A stretch of 20,292 bases of DNA from JBBSEZ01 sp038239195 (GCA_038239195.1 JBBSEZ010000155.1:1-20292); one strand, 5' to 3'. Counted from the first letter of the stretch, positions 1-7,300 are shown. Notes: a model not told the origin generated them from the letters alone. A program made the numbers and translations.

Positions 1-1
1 C

Positions 2-175
2 GACGGGGACGGCTGGCGCGCGGGCCTGCTGCGCGTGCTGACCGACGACGACTGGTGGCGCGCGTTGCGCGCGGGAGCGGTGGAGGCGGCGGCGCCCTAC
101 ACCTGGGAGCGCTGCGCCGCCGATACCCTGGCCGCATATCGCAAGCTGACGAGCCCGCGGCGCGCGGCGGCGTGA
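2..175 (+). CDS. Family-4 (group 1) glycosyltransferase, C-terminal end only
   Basis: Only the last 57 codons lie in the window; the frame is open from base 2 and stops with TGA at 173-175. The visible protein ends with an aspartate-rich stretch, an amphipathic segment and 'YTWERCAADTLAAYRKL'. This is the usual end of GT-B fold glycosyltransferases of family GT4: a final helix in which a Trp-Glu pair is followed by a 'tl..Y' motif. By family, such an enzyme transfers a sugar from an activated donor to a lipid, glycan or protein on the cytoplasmic side of the membrane. The donor-binding and acceptor-binding parts lie outside the window, so the substrate cannot be judged. An inverted repeat follows six bases after the stop. 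Confidence 0.6.
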   Translation, partial: DGDGWRAGLLRVLTDDDWWRALRAGAVEAAAPYTWERCAADTLAAYRKLTSPRRAAA

Positions 176-180
176 CGGGC

Positions 181-218
181 GGGCCGGGGTTTTGTAGACT
201 AATCTTGTTCCCCGGCCC
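181..218. repeat. Inverted repeat between glycosyltransferase and next gene
   Basis: Two perfect 9-base arms (181-189 gggccgggg and 210-218 ccccggccc) flank a 20-base T-rich loop. It starts six bases after the glycosyltransferase stop and ends 22 bases before the next start codon. It could act as an attenuating or terminating hairpin, but no T-tract follows the right arm. Confidence 0.4.
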
Positions 219-240
219 CAGGCGCTGCGCGAGGCGAACG

Positions 241-525
241 ATGATCCCGGTCGAGCTGCAAGCCGAGCAATTGAAGCAGGAGTGGACCGATCAGTACGTC
301 GAGGTCGCTGCCGACCGTCCGGAGCTGAAGCGTTTCGCCGGCATGGTCGGGCGCGTGGTGACGGTCAACTTCAACAACAAGGCCCTGGTCGATTTCGACG
401 ACGGCGGTTGGTACGACATCAGCGCCTCGGAGGAGTACTTGAAGAAACTGCCCCCCGAAGAGGGCAAGAAGCGCTTCAAGGGGGCCGAGAACAGTGCCAG
501 GCCCTTCCCGACGAAGCAAGGGTAG
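241..525 (+). CDS. Small SH3/KOW-like barrel protein, conserved hypothetical
   Basis: A 94-residue protein. The start ATG at 241 is preceded by GAGG at a normal ribosome-binding distance; a longer reading from base 55 runs over the end of the upstream gene and is unlikely. The N-terminal third is a charged helix (ELQAEQLKQEWTDQYVEV). The middle, about residues 34-62, reads 'FAGMVGRVVTVNFNNKALVD' and then 'FDDGGWYDI'. That pattern of small beta strands with a Gly-Arg turn is typical of KOW/SH3-type barrels. The C-terminus is lysine-rich. I recognise it only as the kind of small protein often seen in planctomycetes. The fold would suit binding RNA, nucleic acid or a protein partner, but that is inference. 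A hairpin separates it from pabA, so it is probably a separate transcription unit. Confidence 0.7.
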   Translation: MIPVELQAEQLKQEWTDQYVEVAADRPELKRFAGMVGRVVTVNFNNKALVDFDDGGWYDISASEEYLKKLPPEEGKKRFKGAENSARPFPTKQG

Positions 526-541
526 TCCGTCTGTGTTGCCC

Positions 542-580
542 CTTGCGGCTTAGCGATGGGCCCGACCGCCAAGCCGCAAG
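542..580. repeat. 10-bp inverted repeat upstream of pabA
   Basis: Perfect 10-base arms (542-551 cttgcggctt and 571-580 aagccgcaag) flank a 19-base spacer between the SH3-like gene and pabA. The arms resemble short palindromes scattered through planctomycete intergenic DNA (from memory, not searched). It could end transcription of the upstream gene or fold in the pabA leader. Confidence 0.4.
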
Positions 581-600
581 CGGCGAATGACAAATGGGAA

Positions 601-1182
601 ATGATCCTCCTCATCGACAACTACGACTCGTTCACTTACAACCTCGTGCAGCGCCTGGGGGAACTGGACGCGAGCGTGGACGTGCGCGTCTACCGCAACG
701 ATCGGATCGCGCCCGACGAGGTGGAACGGTTGGCCCCGACGCACGTCATCATCTCCCCAGGCCCCTGCACGCCGCGCGAGGCGGGGGTGTCGAATGAGGT
801 GCTGGCGCGATTCGCGCCGCGCGTGCCAATCCTCGGGGTGTGCCTGGGGCACCAGTGTATCGGCCACGTCTTCGGCGGGGAGGTGGTGCGCAACGCGCGC
901 ATCATGCACGGCAAGACGTCGCCGATTCACCACGACGGGCAGGGCGTCTTCGCGGGGATGTCCAACCCGTTCGAGGCGACGCGCTACCACAGCCTCGTCA
1001 TCAAGCGCGAGACGTTCCAGCATCCCGATTTTGTTGTCTCGGCCTGGACGGAGGAGGGGGAGATCATGGGGGTGCGCCATCGCACCTGGCCCCTGCATGG
1101 GGTGCAATTTCACCCCGAGAGCTTTCTCACGGTGGAGGGGCCGCGGCTGCTGCGCAACTTCCTCGACATGCGGGCGCCTTGA
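601..1182 (+). CDS. pabA: Aminodeoxychorismate/anthranilate synthase glutamine amidotransferase subunit
   Basis: A 193-residue class I glutamine amidotransferase. It hydrolyses glutamine and channels ammonia to a chorismate-binding partner (PabB or TrpE), making aminodeoxychorismate for folate or anthranilate for tryptophan; it is cytoplasmic. The N-terminus 'MILLIDNYDSFTYNL' is the family signature and fixes the start at 601, although an in-frame ATG exists at 556. The oxyanion region 'SPGPCTP' is at residues 52-58, the nucleophile elbow 'GVCLGHQCIG' at 79-88 with Cys81, and 'HGKTSPIHHDG' at 103-113. The catalytic His171 and Glu173 lie in 'GVQFHPES'. Length and motifs are complete. No pabB/trpE is in the window, so the two pathways cannot be told apart; many bacteria use one subunit for both. 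Its 3' end overlaps the convergent small gene by 56 bases. Confidence 0.93.
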   Translation: MILLIDNYDSFTYNLVQRLGELDASVDVRVYRNDRIAPDEVERLAPTHVIISPGPCTPREAGVSNEVLARFAPRVPILGVCLGHQCIGHVFGGEVVRNARIMHGKTSPIHHDGQGVFAGMSNPFEATRYHSLVIKRETFQHPDFVVSAWTEEGEIMGVRHRTWPLHGVQFHPESFLTVEGPRLLRNFLDMRAP

Positions 1183-1372
1183 GAGGCGGCGCGATCAGGC
1201 GACGCACCCCCACGATGGATTGCGCATACTTCTGCGCGACCAGCAGGCGCTCGCGCGGCGTCAGCGACAACATCCAACGAATCAACGTCAGGTCCACGCC
1301 GTCCTCGCTGTGGGTCGGCCGCGGCGCCTCCTCCGGGCCCGACTCGGGGTTGGTTTCCGCAGGTTCGCTCAC
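1127..1372 (-). CDS. Small conserved protein with 'LTPRERL' helix, unknown function
   Basis: An 81-residue protein. The start is a GTG at 1372, chosen because GAGGAGG lies seven bases upstream, just after the stop of the GNAT gene (15-base gap), so the two form an operon. The N-terminus is acidic and Pro/Glu-rich. The core, about residues 26-58, reads 'VDLTLIRWMLSLTPRERLLV' followed by 'AQKYAQSIVGVRR', a helical module found in small proteins of planctomycetes and some other phyla, often next to nucleotidyltransferase or toxin-antitoxin genes (family memory). The tail is Ala/Pro-rich and low in complexity. It reads 56 bases into the convergent pabA gene, so the last residues may carry little function. 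No function can be assigned. Confidence 0.65.
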   Translation of the reverse strand: MSEPAETNPESGPEEAPRPTHSEDGVDLTLIRWMLSLTPRERLLVAQKYAQSIVGVRRLIAPPLKAPACRGSCAAAAAPPP

Positions 1373-1387
1373 GACGCACCTCCTCGC

Positions 1388-1831
1388 TCAGAACGTCTTC
1401 TGCAATTGAATCAGATTGTCGCCGCGGTCACCGTCCCAGCGGATGCCGATGATGTCGTATTCGTTGTTGATCGCCAGGTGCAGCATCGCCCGGTGTTGAT
1501 TGTGACACTCGAAGCGGATCGACTCGTAATCGTTCTGCCTGGCCCAGCTGTGCATCGCCTCCATCAACTGCGAGGCGATGCCCTGGCGCCGGTAGGCCGG
1601 CAGGACGCCGTAGAACCAGGCGAAGAAGACGCGCGGCTTCAGCTCGAAGCCGAGCGCGAAGCCCGCCGCCCGCTCGTCGAGCCGCGCCACCATCTGCACG
1701 ACGTTGTGTCGGCCCAGGTAGCGGCGATGGAAATGCTCCGCGTCGGTGTGCGGGCGGAAGATCTGGTTGTAGAGTTGGCCGATGACGGCGAGGTCGTCCG
1801 GCGCGAGCAGGTCGATGATGACGTCGGCCAT
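1388..1831 (-). CDS. GNAT-family N-acetyltransferase
   Basis: A 147-residue single-domain protein of the usual GNAT length. The acetyl-CoA-binding motif A is visible as 'VLPAYRRQGIASQLMEA' at residues 76-92, with the R-R-x-G pyrophosphate-binding loop at 81-84. It follows a hydrophobic beta strand ending in 'AWFYGV'. A later strand and the segment 'ECHNQHRAMLHLAINNEY' (108-125) match the C-terminal motif B region. Such enzymes move an acetyl group from acetyl-CoA to an amine on a small molecule or protein; the substrate is not visible. The ATG start has a GGGGGG ribosome-binding stretch upstream. It is first in a two-gene unit with the small protein downstream. A short palindrome (1862-1882) lies just upstream. 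Confidence 0.85.
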   Translation of the reverse strand: MADVIIDLLAPDDLAVIGQLYNQIFRPHTDAEHFHRRYLGRHNVVQMVARLDERAAGFALGFELKPRVFFAWFYGVLPAYRRQGIASQLMEAMHSWARQNDYESIRFECHNQHRAMLHLAINNEYDIIGIRWDGDRGDNLIQLQKTF

Positions 1832-1861
1832 GGGTTGGGCCCCCCTTCAGCCCGCTCGTAG

Positions 1862-1882
1862 CGACAAGCGTCTCGCTTGTCG
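1862..1882. repeat. Tight 9-bp palindrome
   Basis: Perfect arms cgacaagcg (1862-1870) and cgcttgtcg (1874-1882) with a three-base loop, between the GNAT start and the next repeat. It looks like one of the short mobile palindromes common in planctomycete intergenic DNA. Confidence 0.5.
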
Positions 1883-1905
1883 TCTTTGATCGAGGTGGAC
1901 AGGCG

Positions 1906-1949
1906 AGCCGCCCGTCCCACGCGGGACAGGCAACGTGACCTGTCCCGCG
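1906..1949. repeat. Dispersed palindromic repeat, copy 1
   Basis: Perfect 11-base arms (1920-1930 cgcgggacagg and 1939-1949 cctgtcccgcg) with an eight-base loop, preceded by gccgcccgtcccacg. A related copy with the same 15-base lead and a similar tail lies at 17926-17982. Each copy sits just beyond the stop codon of a minus-strand gene (stops at 1963 and 17986), so a role in 3'-end formation is plausible. There is no T-tract, so a standard intrinsic terminator is not shown. Confidence 0.5.
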
Positions 1950-1962
1950 AGCAGACGGCGCT

Positions 1963-2814
1963 TCACCGCTCCGGACGATGGAGCCCCTCGACGAGCTCCG
2001 TCCACGAGGGCACGCTCCAGTTGGACAGGTCGTCCAGCTCCTCGCCTTCGGCTTCCGCGACGGGGACCAGCTCGGCGCCCACCTCTTCGGGCTCGGGGGC
2101 CTCTTCTTCGGGGCCTTCCACGAGGCGCTCCTCCTCGGGCCCTTCCGCGAGGTCAGGGGCACGGGCGACTTCCCTCGCGGGGGCTGGCGCCACATCGCGC
2201 TCGTCCCCTTGCTTTCGGCCGCGCCCACGGCCGCGCCGCCGGCGCCGCCGTTCGCCACCCTGTTCGCCGGGCCCCTCCCCGCGTGGGCCTTCTGCCGGGC
2301 CCTCGGCGCTGGGGGCCATCTCGCTCTGCGGTGCGGCCGGCGCCGCCTCCGGCGCTTCCACCGAGAGCGCAGGGGCTGGCAACTCCGCCTCGGGGGCCCG
2401 TTCGGGCCCGGCCGCCTCCGCTAGCGCCCCCCCGCGGCCCCCCCGCCGGCGCCGCCGGCCGCGCGGCGCATCTTCCTCCTCCGCCGCGGGCGCCGTCTCG
2501 GAAGGCGCCGCCGCAGGATCGCCGGGCGGGGCCTCTTCGGCGAGGAGAGCAGGCTGTCCCCGAGAACCGCGACGCCGGCCTCGCGCGGGCGGGCCGTCCT
2601 CGACCAGCGCGGGCACCGGGCCTGGCCCCGGTTCGGCTTCGAAGACCGGCGTCGGTTCGGCCACCTTCGCTTCCTCGGCCCGCGGCGCCGGGGCCGGCTC
2701 TGGACGTGGCGCGGCCTTGCTCGGCTTCGGCGGGGCTGCGGGCGCCGGCTCGGACGGGAGGCCCAGGTCTTCGAGGATGGCCAGCCAGCGCTGGCGGTCG
2801 TTGGGTTCGCTCAT
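1963..2814 (-). CDS. Intrinsically disordered Pro/Ala/Glu/Arg-rich protein
   Basis: A 283-residue protein. I place the start at ATG 2814 because 'MSEPNDRQRWLAILEDLGLP' is the only ordered-looking N-terminus; an upstream in-frame start at 2862 adds 16 basic residues. After this short helix the chain is low-complexity, alternating Pro/Ala/Glu tracts with two Arg/Gly blocks ('RGRRRRRGGRGG' near the middle and 'GERRRRRRGRGRGRKQGDE' later). It closes with an acidic stretch and a C-terminal motif 'LSNWSVPSWTELVEGLHRPE'. Comparable ends with a variable linker occur in planctomycete proteins (memory). The Arg/Gly tracts resemble RNA-binding segments of RNase E-like scaffolds, so RNA binding is a guess. 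The opposite strand is also open over long stretches, an artefact of the GC bias. Confidence 0.65.
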   Translation of the reverse strand: MSEPNDRQRWLAILEDLGLPSEPAPAAPPKPSKAAPRPEPAPAPRAEEAKVAEPTPVFEAEPGPGPVPALVEDGPPARGRRRGSRGQPALLAEEAPPGDPAAAPSETAPAAEEEDAPRGRRRRRGGRGGALAEAAGPERAPEAELPAPALSVEAPEAAPAAPQSEMAPSAEGPAEGPRGEGPGEQGGERRRRRRGRGRGRKQGDERDVAPAPAREVARAPDLAEGPEEERLVEGPEEEAPEPEEVGAELVPVAEAEGEELDDLSNWSVPSWTELVEGLHRPER

Positions 2815-2870
2815 GGGTTTCTTTCTCGGCGTTCGTTCGGCGGGCGCGCTCGTCCTTCTCACCAGCCCTC

Positions 2871-2899
2871 ATTCTAGCAAACGCCGCTCCGAGTGAAAC
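2871..2899 (-). promoter_or_regulatory. Candidate promoter for the disordered protein
   Basis: On the minus strand a TAGAAT -10 (2876-2871) lies 17 bases from a weak GTTTCA -35 (2899-2894), about 57 bases upstream of the start at 2814. The -10 matches five of six consensus bases and the -35 only three. It is back-to-back with the next promoter. Confidence 0.3.
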
Positions 2900-2908
2900 G
2901 CTTTGTGT

Positions 2909-2937
2909 TTGCCTGCCCGCGCCGCTCCTCCCATAAT
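2909..2937 (+). promoter_or_regulatory. Candidate promoter for the Ntn-hydrolase gene
   Basis: TTGCCT (2909-2914), a 17-base spacer and CATAAT (2932-2937). The -10 matches five of six sigma-70 consensus bases. It would give a leader of about 60 bases before the start at 3006, in the only AT-richer patch of this divergent intergenic region. Confidence 0.4.
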
Positions 2938-3005
2938 GAACCGATCTCTCCCACGCGCGAACTTGTCGATCTCCTCCTCCCGCTCTCGAGCACGAGGTAG
3001 CACCC

Positions 3006-5519
3006 ATGCGACGCCTGGCGGTCCCCCTGTTGTTGGCAGCCGGCCCGTGTCTGTTCCTCGCCCCTCTGACCGGCAAGGCCCCGCCCCTGCGCCCTCGCCC
3101 CGCGATCGTCGCGCCGGACTTCCGCCCCGACCCCCGCAACGTCCAGCGCTATGGCCCCGCCTACCGCTACTCCCAGGCCGGTTGGATCGTCCTGCACATC
3201 GAGGGCGCGCCCTACGAGCGCGGCGTGCAGCACGGCCGGCTGCTCGCCCCCGAGATCGCCGCCCACGTCCGCTGCTTCGCCGCCAATCAGGGCTCGAAAT
3301 CGCCCGCCCAGGCCTGGAAGCAAACGCGCACCCTCACCAACGCCCTCTTCGTGCGCCGCTACCACAAGGAATACCTCGAAGAGATGAAGGGCATCGCCGA
3401 CGGCGCCAGCGCCGCCGGGGCCAAATTCGACGGGCGGCCCATCGACCTCCTCGACGTCGTCGCCCTCAACGCCTGGCCCGAGATCGAGAGCCTCGACAGC
3501 GCCCTCGACGCCACGCCCACCGGCCTCGAAGGCAGGCGCTTCAGCCCCGACGGCCCCGCCCCCGTCACCCGGCCCAAGCCGATGCGCTGCAGCGCCTTCG
3601 CCGCCACCGGCGAGGCGACGGCCGACGGCAAGGTGGTGTTCGGCCACATCACCATGTTCGGCCTGTACCCGTCGCTGTTCTACAACGTCTGGCTCGACGT
3701 CAAGCCGGCCAATGGGCATCGCGTGCTGATGCAGTCCTACCCCGGCGGGATCCAGAGCGGCCTGGACTATTACCTCAACGACAAGGGCCTGCTGATCTGC
3801 GAGACGACCCTGGCCCAGACGCGCTTCGACGCCCGGGGCGCCCCCATCGCCACGCGCATCCGCCAGGCCATGCAGTACGCCGACACCATCGACAAGGCCG
3901 TCGCCATCCTCGCGAAGGAGAACAACGGGCTATACACCAACGAATGGCTCCTGGCGGACGTCAAGACGAACGAGATCGCCCTGTTCGCCCTCGGCACCCA
4001 CAAGAGCAAGCTCTCCCGCAGCTCCAAGAACGAGTGGTTCGGCGGGACCAAGGGCTTCTACTGGGGGTGCAACAACGCCAAGGACCTTGCGCTGCGCCTG
4101 GAGACGATCAACAGCGTCGGGGGCCGGCCCGCCAGCGCCGTGTTCGTCCCCTCCGAGCGCGACAAGAAATGGCTCCAGCTCTACGACAAGCACAAGGGCA
4201 AGATCGACGCCGGGTTCGGCAAGCTCGCCTTCACGACCCCGCCCCTGGCGGCCTTCCACTCCATCGACGCGAAGTTTACGACCACCGACCTGGCGAAGGA
4301 GCTGAAGACGTGGGCCCTGTTCGGCCCGCCCCTGGGGCGCACCTGGCACCCGACCTTCGAGGAGCGCAGCAAGTATCCCGAAGTGCGCCCGATGGCCAGC
4401 AACCCCTGGACCATCCTTCACCCCGCCGCGCCGGAGCATGGCAAGTTGTCGGGCCCGCCCGTCGTCGATCTGCACGACCCCCTGGGCAAGAAGAAGGCCG
4501 ACAAGGAGGAAGACAAGGCCCCGCCGACCGTCGCCGCGTGGCACGGTACGCTGCTGCCCAAGGGCGACGCCGACGTCTGGCTGGCGACGGCGTTCCCCGC
4601 CTACGAGCGCCACGTCGCGCTGGAGAACGCGCTGAAGAAGCGCGGGGACGGCAAGCTGAAGGCCGCCGACCGCGACCGGTTGGCGGTGTCGCTGTTCGGC
4701 TACCGCGCGCTGTACGAGCTGGGCGCGCGTGCCAGGCCGGAGGCGCCGTTGAGCAAGACGAAGATCGACGTCCGGCAGAACGACTGGCACAAGGTGGCCC
4801 TGGGCAAGGGCGTGCTGCTGCTGGCCGCGCTGCGCACGAAGATGGGGGAGGCGGAGTTCGAGAAGATGATGGACGCCTTCGGCCGGGCGAACGCGGGCAA
4901 GGCCGTCTCGACCGAGCAGTTCCGGGCCCACGCCGGCAAATGGCGGGGCGCGCCCGGCGGAGCGTTCTTCGAGGAGTGGCTGGACCGCACGGGGCTCCCG
5001 GCTGGGACGGGGAAGGGTGGGCCGTTCTCGGTGCTGTCGTTCTGGTCGGAGATCGAGGAGACGATGATCGTCTACGGGACCGGCGACGAGGTGCCGACGA
5101 ATCGCGAGGCGGCCGAGGCGCTCCAGAAGGCGCTGTTGCGGCGCGGCGCCAACGTGCTGGTGCCGATCAAGAGCGACCGGGAGGCGACGGCGGCGGAGTT
5201 GAAGTCGCACCACGTCTTGCTGATCGGCCGGCCCGACTGCAACGCCGTGACGGCGCGCTGCCGGGAGGCGCTGCCGGTGTCGTTCGGGCATCGTTCTTTC
5301 GCGGTGCGAGAGGAGGCGTTCGCCCACGCGGAGAGCGCGGCGATCGTGGCGGGGGAGTCGCCGTTCAACCGGCGCTTCTCGGTGGTGGCGATCGCGGGGC
5401 TGAGCGCGTCGGCGACGCTGCGGGCGGCGCCGGTGCTGGGGGAGCGGGGGCTGGAAGCGGGGGAGGTGGTGGTGCTGCCGCACGGGGGCAAGAGGCGGGC
5501 ACTGGTGGTAGGACGGTGA
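3006..5519 (+). CDS. Secreted Ntn-hydrolase (C45/phospholipase B-like) with M1-peptidase-like tail
   Basis: An 837-residue protein beginning with a Sec-type signal peptide (MRRLAVPLLLAAGPCLFLAP). A Pro at the position before Cys15 argues against a lipoprotein. Residues ~60-330 carry the pattern of C45 acyltransferase/phospholipase B-like Ntn-hydrolases: 'HIEGAPYERGVQHGRLL' at 64-80, a prodomain, then 'MRCSAFAATGEATADGKVVF' (193-212), where Cys195 would become the N-terminal nucleophile after self-cleavage. These enzymes cut or form amide bonds. Residues ~595-665 instead resemble the tail of M1 aminopeptidase domains ('KGVLLLAALRTKMGEAEFEK' to 'FFEEWLDRTGLP'). The last ~150 residues form an alpha/beta domain containing 'IVYGTGDEVPTNREAAEALQ' and 'NAVTARCREALPVSFG'. 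No HExxH zinc motif is seen. GAGG lies ten bases before the ATG. It probably acts outside the cytoplasmic membrane; the substrate is unknown. Confidence 0.75.
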   Translation: MRRLAVPLLLAAGPCLFLAPLTGKAPPLRPRPAIVAPDFRPDPRNVQRYGPAYRYSQAGWIVLHIEGAPYERGVQHGRLLAPEIAAHVRCFAANQGSKSPAQAWKQTRTLTNALFVRRYHKEYLEEMKGIADGASAAGAKFDGRPIDLLDVVALNAWPEIESLDSALDATPTGLEGRRFSPDGPAPVTRPKPMRCSAFAATGEATADGKVVFGHITMFGLYPSLFYNVWLDVKPANGHRVLMQSYPGGIQSGLDYYLNDKGLLICETTLAQTRFDARGAPIATRIRQAMQYADTIDKAVAILAKENNGLYTNEWLLADVKTNEIALFALGTHKSKLSRSSKNEWFGGTKGFYWGCNNAKDLALRLETINSVGGRPASAVFVPSERDKKWLQLYDKHKGKIDAGFGKLAFTTPPLAAFHSIDAKFTTTDLAKELKTWALFGPPLGRTWHPTFEERSKYPEVRPMASNPWTILHPAAPEHGKLSGPPVVDLHDPLGKKKADKEEDKAPPTVAAWHGTLLPKGDADVWLATAFPAYERHVALENALKKRGDGKLKAADRDRLAVSLFGYRALYELGARARPEAPLSKTKIDVRQNDWHKVALGKGVLLLAALRTKMGEAEFEKMMDAFGRANAGKAVSTEQFRAHAGKWRGAPGGAFFEEWLDRTGLPAGTGKGGPFSVLSFWSEIEETMIVYGTGDEVPTNREAAEALQKALLRRGANVLVPIKSDREATAAELKSHHVLLIGRPDCNAVTARCREALPVSFGHRSFAVREEAFAHAESAAIVAGESPFNRRFSVVAIAGLSASATLRAAPVLGERGLEAGEVVVLPHGGKRRALVVGR

Positions 5520-5520
5520 G

Positions 5521-5750
5521 ATGGGCCGAAGGGCTGAGCCGGGAGAAACCTTGGCTCGGTGCCTTGCTCGCTTCGATCGGCAGCAGTTTGAGGGCCTCCC
5601 CGTACTCGCTGCCTACTTCAACGAACTGGCCGGGGGACCGATGAACGGGCACGCCCCCTGGTGGACAGCAACATCGAGCGGGGCCAGGGCCTGCTCGAAT
5701 GGAAGCGCTGGCTCGACAGACACCCGGCCTGTTGGCGGGCCGCGCCCAGA
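5521..5750 (+). pseudogene. Decayed fragment of an unrecognised gene
   Basis: Between the Ntn-hydrolase stop and the topoisomerase, two adjoining frames look coding by their G/C third positions but do not connect. One, about 5565-5655, reads 'RFDRQQFEGLPVLAAYFNEL' and then 'AGGPMNGHA'. The other, about 5661-5740, reads 'VDSNIERGQGLLEWKRWLDR' and then 'HPACWRAA'. A one-step frame change near 5655 would join them into a single peptide. No start, stop or family could be fixed. The rest, up to 5856, shows nothing. Confidence 0.3.
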
Positions 5751-5856
5751 ACACGGCACTCAATCTGCTCTGTAAAGGGCGTGGAGTGGCCGCGAGCCGG
5801 GTGCCCGGGACGGGCAGGCCCGGGGGCGCCCTCACCCCCGCGAGCAAGAGTGTCTC

Positions 5857-6942
5857 ATGCCATCCTGTCCGTCCCCTGCTGCGACGGCGAGCCCTCCGTC
5901 CGAGTTGGCCCCTCCGCCGGAACTGTCGGCGCGAGTGGCACACCTGCGCTACGTGAGCGATGAAAGGCCCGGCATCCGCCGGGTGCGCTCCGGCAAGGGC
6001 TTTCGCTACCTCCAGCCCGATGGCCAGGCCCTGCGCGATCCAGACGAACTGGCTCGCATTCGGGCGCTGGCGCTGCCGCCGGCCTGGCGCGACGTCTGGA
6101 TCTGTCCCCAGGCCAACGGCCATTTGCAGGCGACGGGGCGCGACGCCCGGGGGCGCAAGCAGTATCGCTACCACTCTCGCTGGCGCGAGGTCCGCGACGA
6201 GGCCAAGTACGGGCGCGCCCTGGCGTTCGCCCGCGCCCTGCCGGGCCTGCGCGCCCGCGTCGAGCAGGACCTATCCCTGCCCGGCCTGCCGCGCAACAAG
6301 GTGCTGGCCACCGTCGTGCGCTTGCTGGAGGTCACGCTCATCCGCGTCGGCAACGAAGAGTACGTCCAGCAGAACGGCTCGTTTGGGCTGACGACGCTGC
6401 GCAACCGGCACGCCCACATCGAAGGGGGGACCGTGCAGTTTCGGTTTCGCGGCAAGAGCGGGGTGCGGCACTCCGTCGAGGTCGATGACCGGCGCCTGGC
6501 GCGCATCGTACACCGCTGCCAGGACCTTCCCGGCCAGGAGCTGTTCCAGTACCAGGGCGAGGACGGCGCGCAGCACCCGGTGGGCTCGGCGGAAGTCAAC
6601 GACTACCTGCGCGAGGTGACGGGCGAGGAGCTGACGGCCAAAGACTTCCGCACCTGGGCCGGCACGATGCTCCTGGCCCAGGCGTTGCGCGCTTGCGAAC
6701 CGGCGGGCTCCGAGACGGAGGCCCGCAAGAACGTGCAGGAGGCGGTCAAGGCCGTCGCCGCCCGCCTGGGCAACACGCCGGCCGTCTGTCGGAAGTGCTA
6801 TGCCCACCCGGGCGTCTTCGAGGCCTATCTGGAGGGGGGACTGATCGCCGTGAAAGAGGCGGCGAGCGAGGGGCCGGCGGGGCTCACGGCGGAGGAAGCA
6901 GCGGTGGTGGCGCTGCTGGAGGGGCGGCAGAAGGGGGCGTGA
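5857..6942 (+). CDS. DNA topoisomerase IB (poxvirus-like, bacterial type)
   Basis: A 361-residue enzyme that relaxes supercoils by nicking one strand through a 3'-phosphotyrosine link. An N-terminal domain (~29-110, 'LRYVSDERPGIRRVRSGKGF' onward) is followed by the catalytic domain. Active-site candidates by comparison with vaccinia topoisomerase are Arg163 ('IRVGNEEYVQQNGSFGLTTL'), Lys200 ('FRFRGKSGVRH'), Arg265 ('AKDFRTWAGT') and nucleophile Tyr315 in 'NTPAVCRKCYAHP'. The vaccinia His265 position is Asn306, as is common in bacterial members. All parts are present and the length is normal. The start at 5857 gives an extra Pro/Ser-rich leader of about 25 residues with a weak ribosome-binding site, so a start slightly downstream is possible. 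It is cytoplasmic and appears to be a single-gene unit. Confidence 0.92.
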   Translation: MPSCPSPAATASPPSELAPPPELSARVAHLRYVSDERPGIRRVRSGKGFRYLQPDGQALRDPDELARIRALALPPAWRDVWICPQANGHLQATGRDARGRKQYRYHSRWREVRDEAKYGRALAFARALPGLRARVEQDLSLPGLPRNKVLATVVRLLEVTLIRVGNEEYVQQNGSFGLTTLRNRHAHIEGGTVQFRFRGKSGVRHSVEVDDRRLARIVHRCQDLPGQELFQYQGEDGAQHPVGSAEVNDYLREVTGEELTAKDFRTWAGTMLLAQALRACEPAGSETEARKNVQEAVKAVAARLGNTPAVCRKCYAHPGVFEAYLEGGLIAVKEAASEGPAGLTAEEAAVVALLEGRQKGA

Positions 6943-7149
6943 TGCAGGGCAGGCGGTAGAACGAATGAGTATCCATCGACGAACTGCCGCCGTCAGGGAT
7001 CGCGAAGGAACTAGCGCCCCGAGACGGAGGCTTGGTGCTCTCGGAGGGCGGGCCGAGTCTTCGAGGCCCACGCGGTCAGCGCTCATCCCCCCGCCGGCGC
7101 CGGCAGCACGTGTCCCAGCCGTTTTAGCGCCCTTTCATCTGGTCCGCCG

Positions 7150-7199
7150 GGGACAGTCACTTCCTGTCCCTCTGCCCGGGTAAGGGGGCTGGGACAGTC
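7150..7199. repeat. gggacag repeat cluster in the 6943-7300 intergenic region
   Basis: The 358-base gap between the topoisomerase and the nuclease holds no convincing gene. It contains gggacagtc at 7150-7158, an inverted ctgtccc at 7164-7170 (a 7-bp hairpin) and a second direct copy at 7191-7199. The motif resembles 'ggggacagtcac' units that recur around REP-type repeats in many genomes (memory). The rest of the gap shows nothing apart from the -10 at 7289. Confidence 0.4.
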
Positions 7200-7288
7200 T
7201 GCCCGGAGCGCCTGGACGTTGGGCCTGCCACTCACGCCGCAGATGACAGGCGCCAACCCGAGCTCCTGCCCCTGCCTCCTCGGGCGCG

Positions 7289-7294
7289 TACAAT
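7289..7294 (+). promoter_or_regulatory. Candidate -10 (TACAAT) giving a leaderless transcript
   Basis: TACAAT ends six bases before the ATG at 7301 and matches five of six -10 bases; no convincing -35 or ribosome-binding site is present. Initiation at the usual distance would start the transcript at or next to the ATG. Confidence 0.35.
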
Positions 7295-7300
7295 GCCCGC

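Noticed and set aside
1877..2896. Plus-strand frames of over 330 codons opposite the disordered protein
   Set aside because: Ser/Arg/Gly low-complexity sequence without start signals. The minus-strand frame has conserved-looking ends, although both are low-complexity, so some doubt remains.
2903..5644. 913-codon plus-strand frame over the Ntn-hydrolase gene
   Set aside because: Arg/Pro-rich in the wrong frame; the 837-codon frame has a signal peptide and recognisable motifs.
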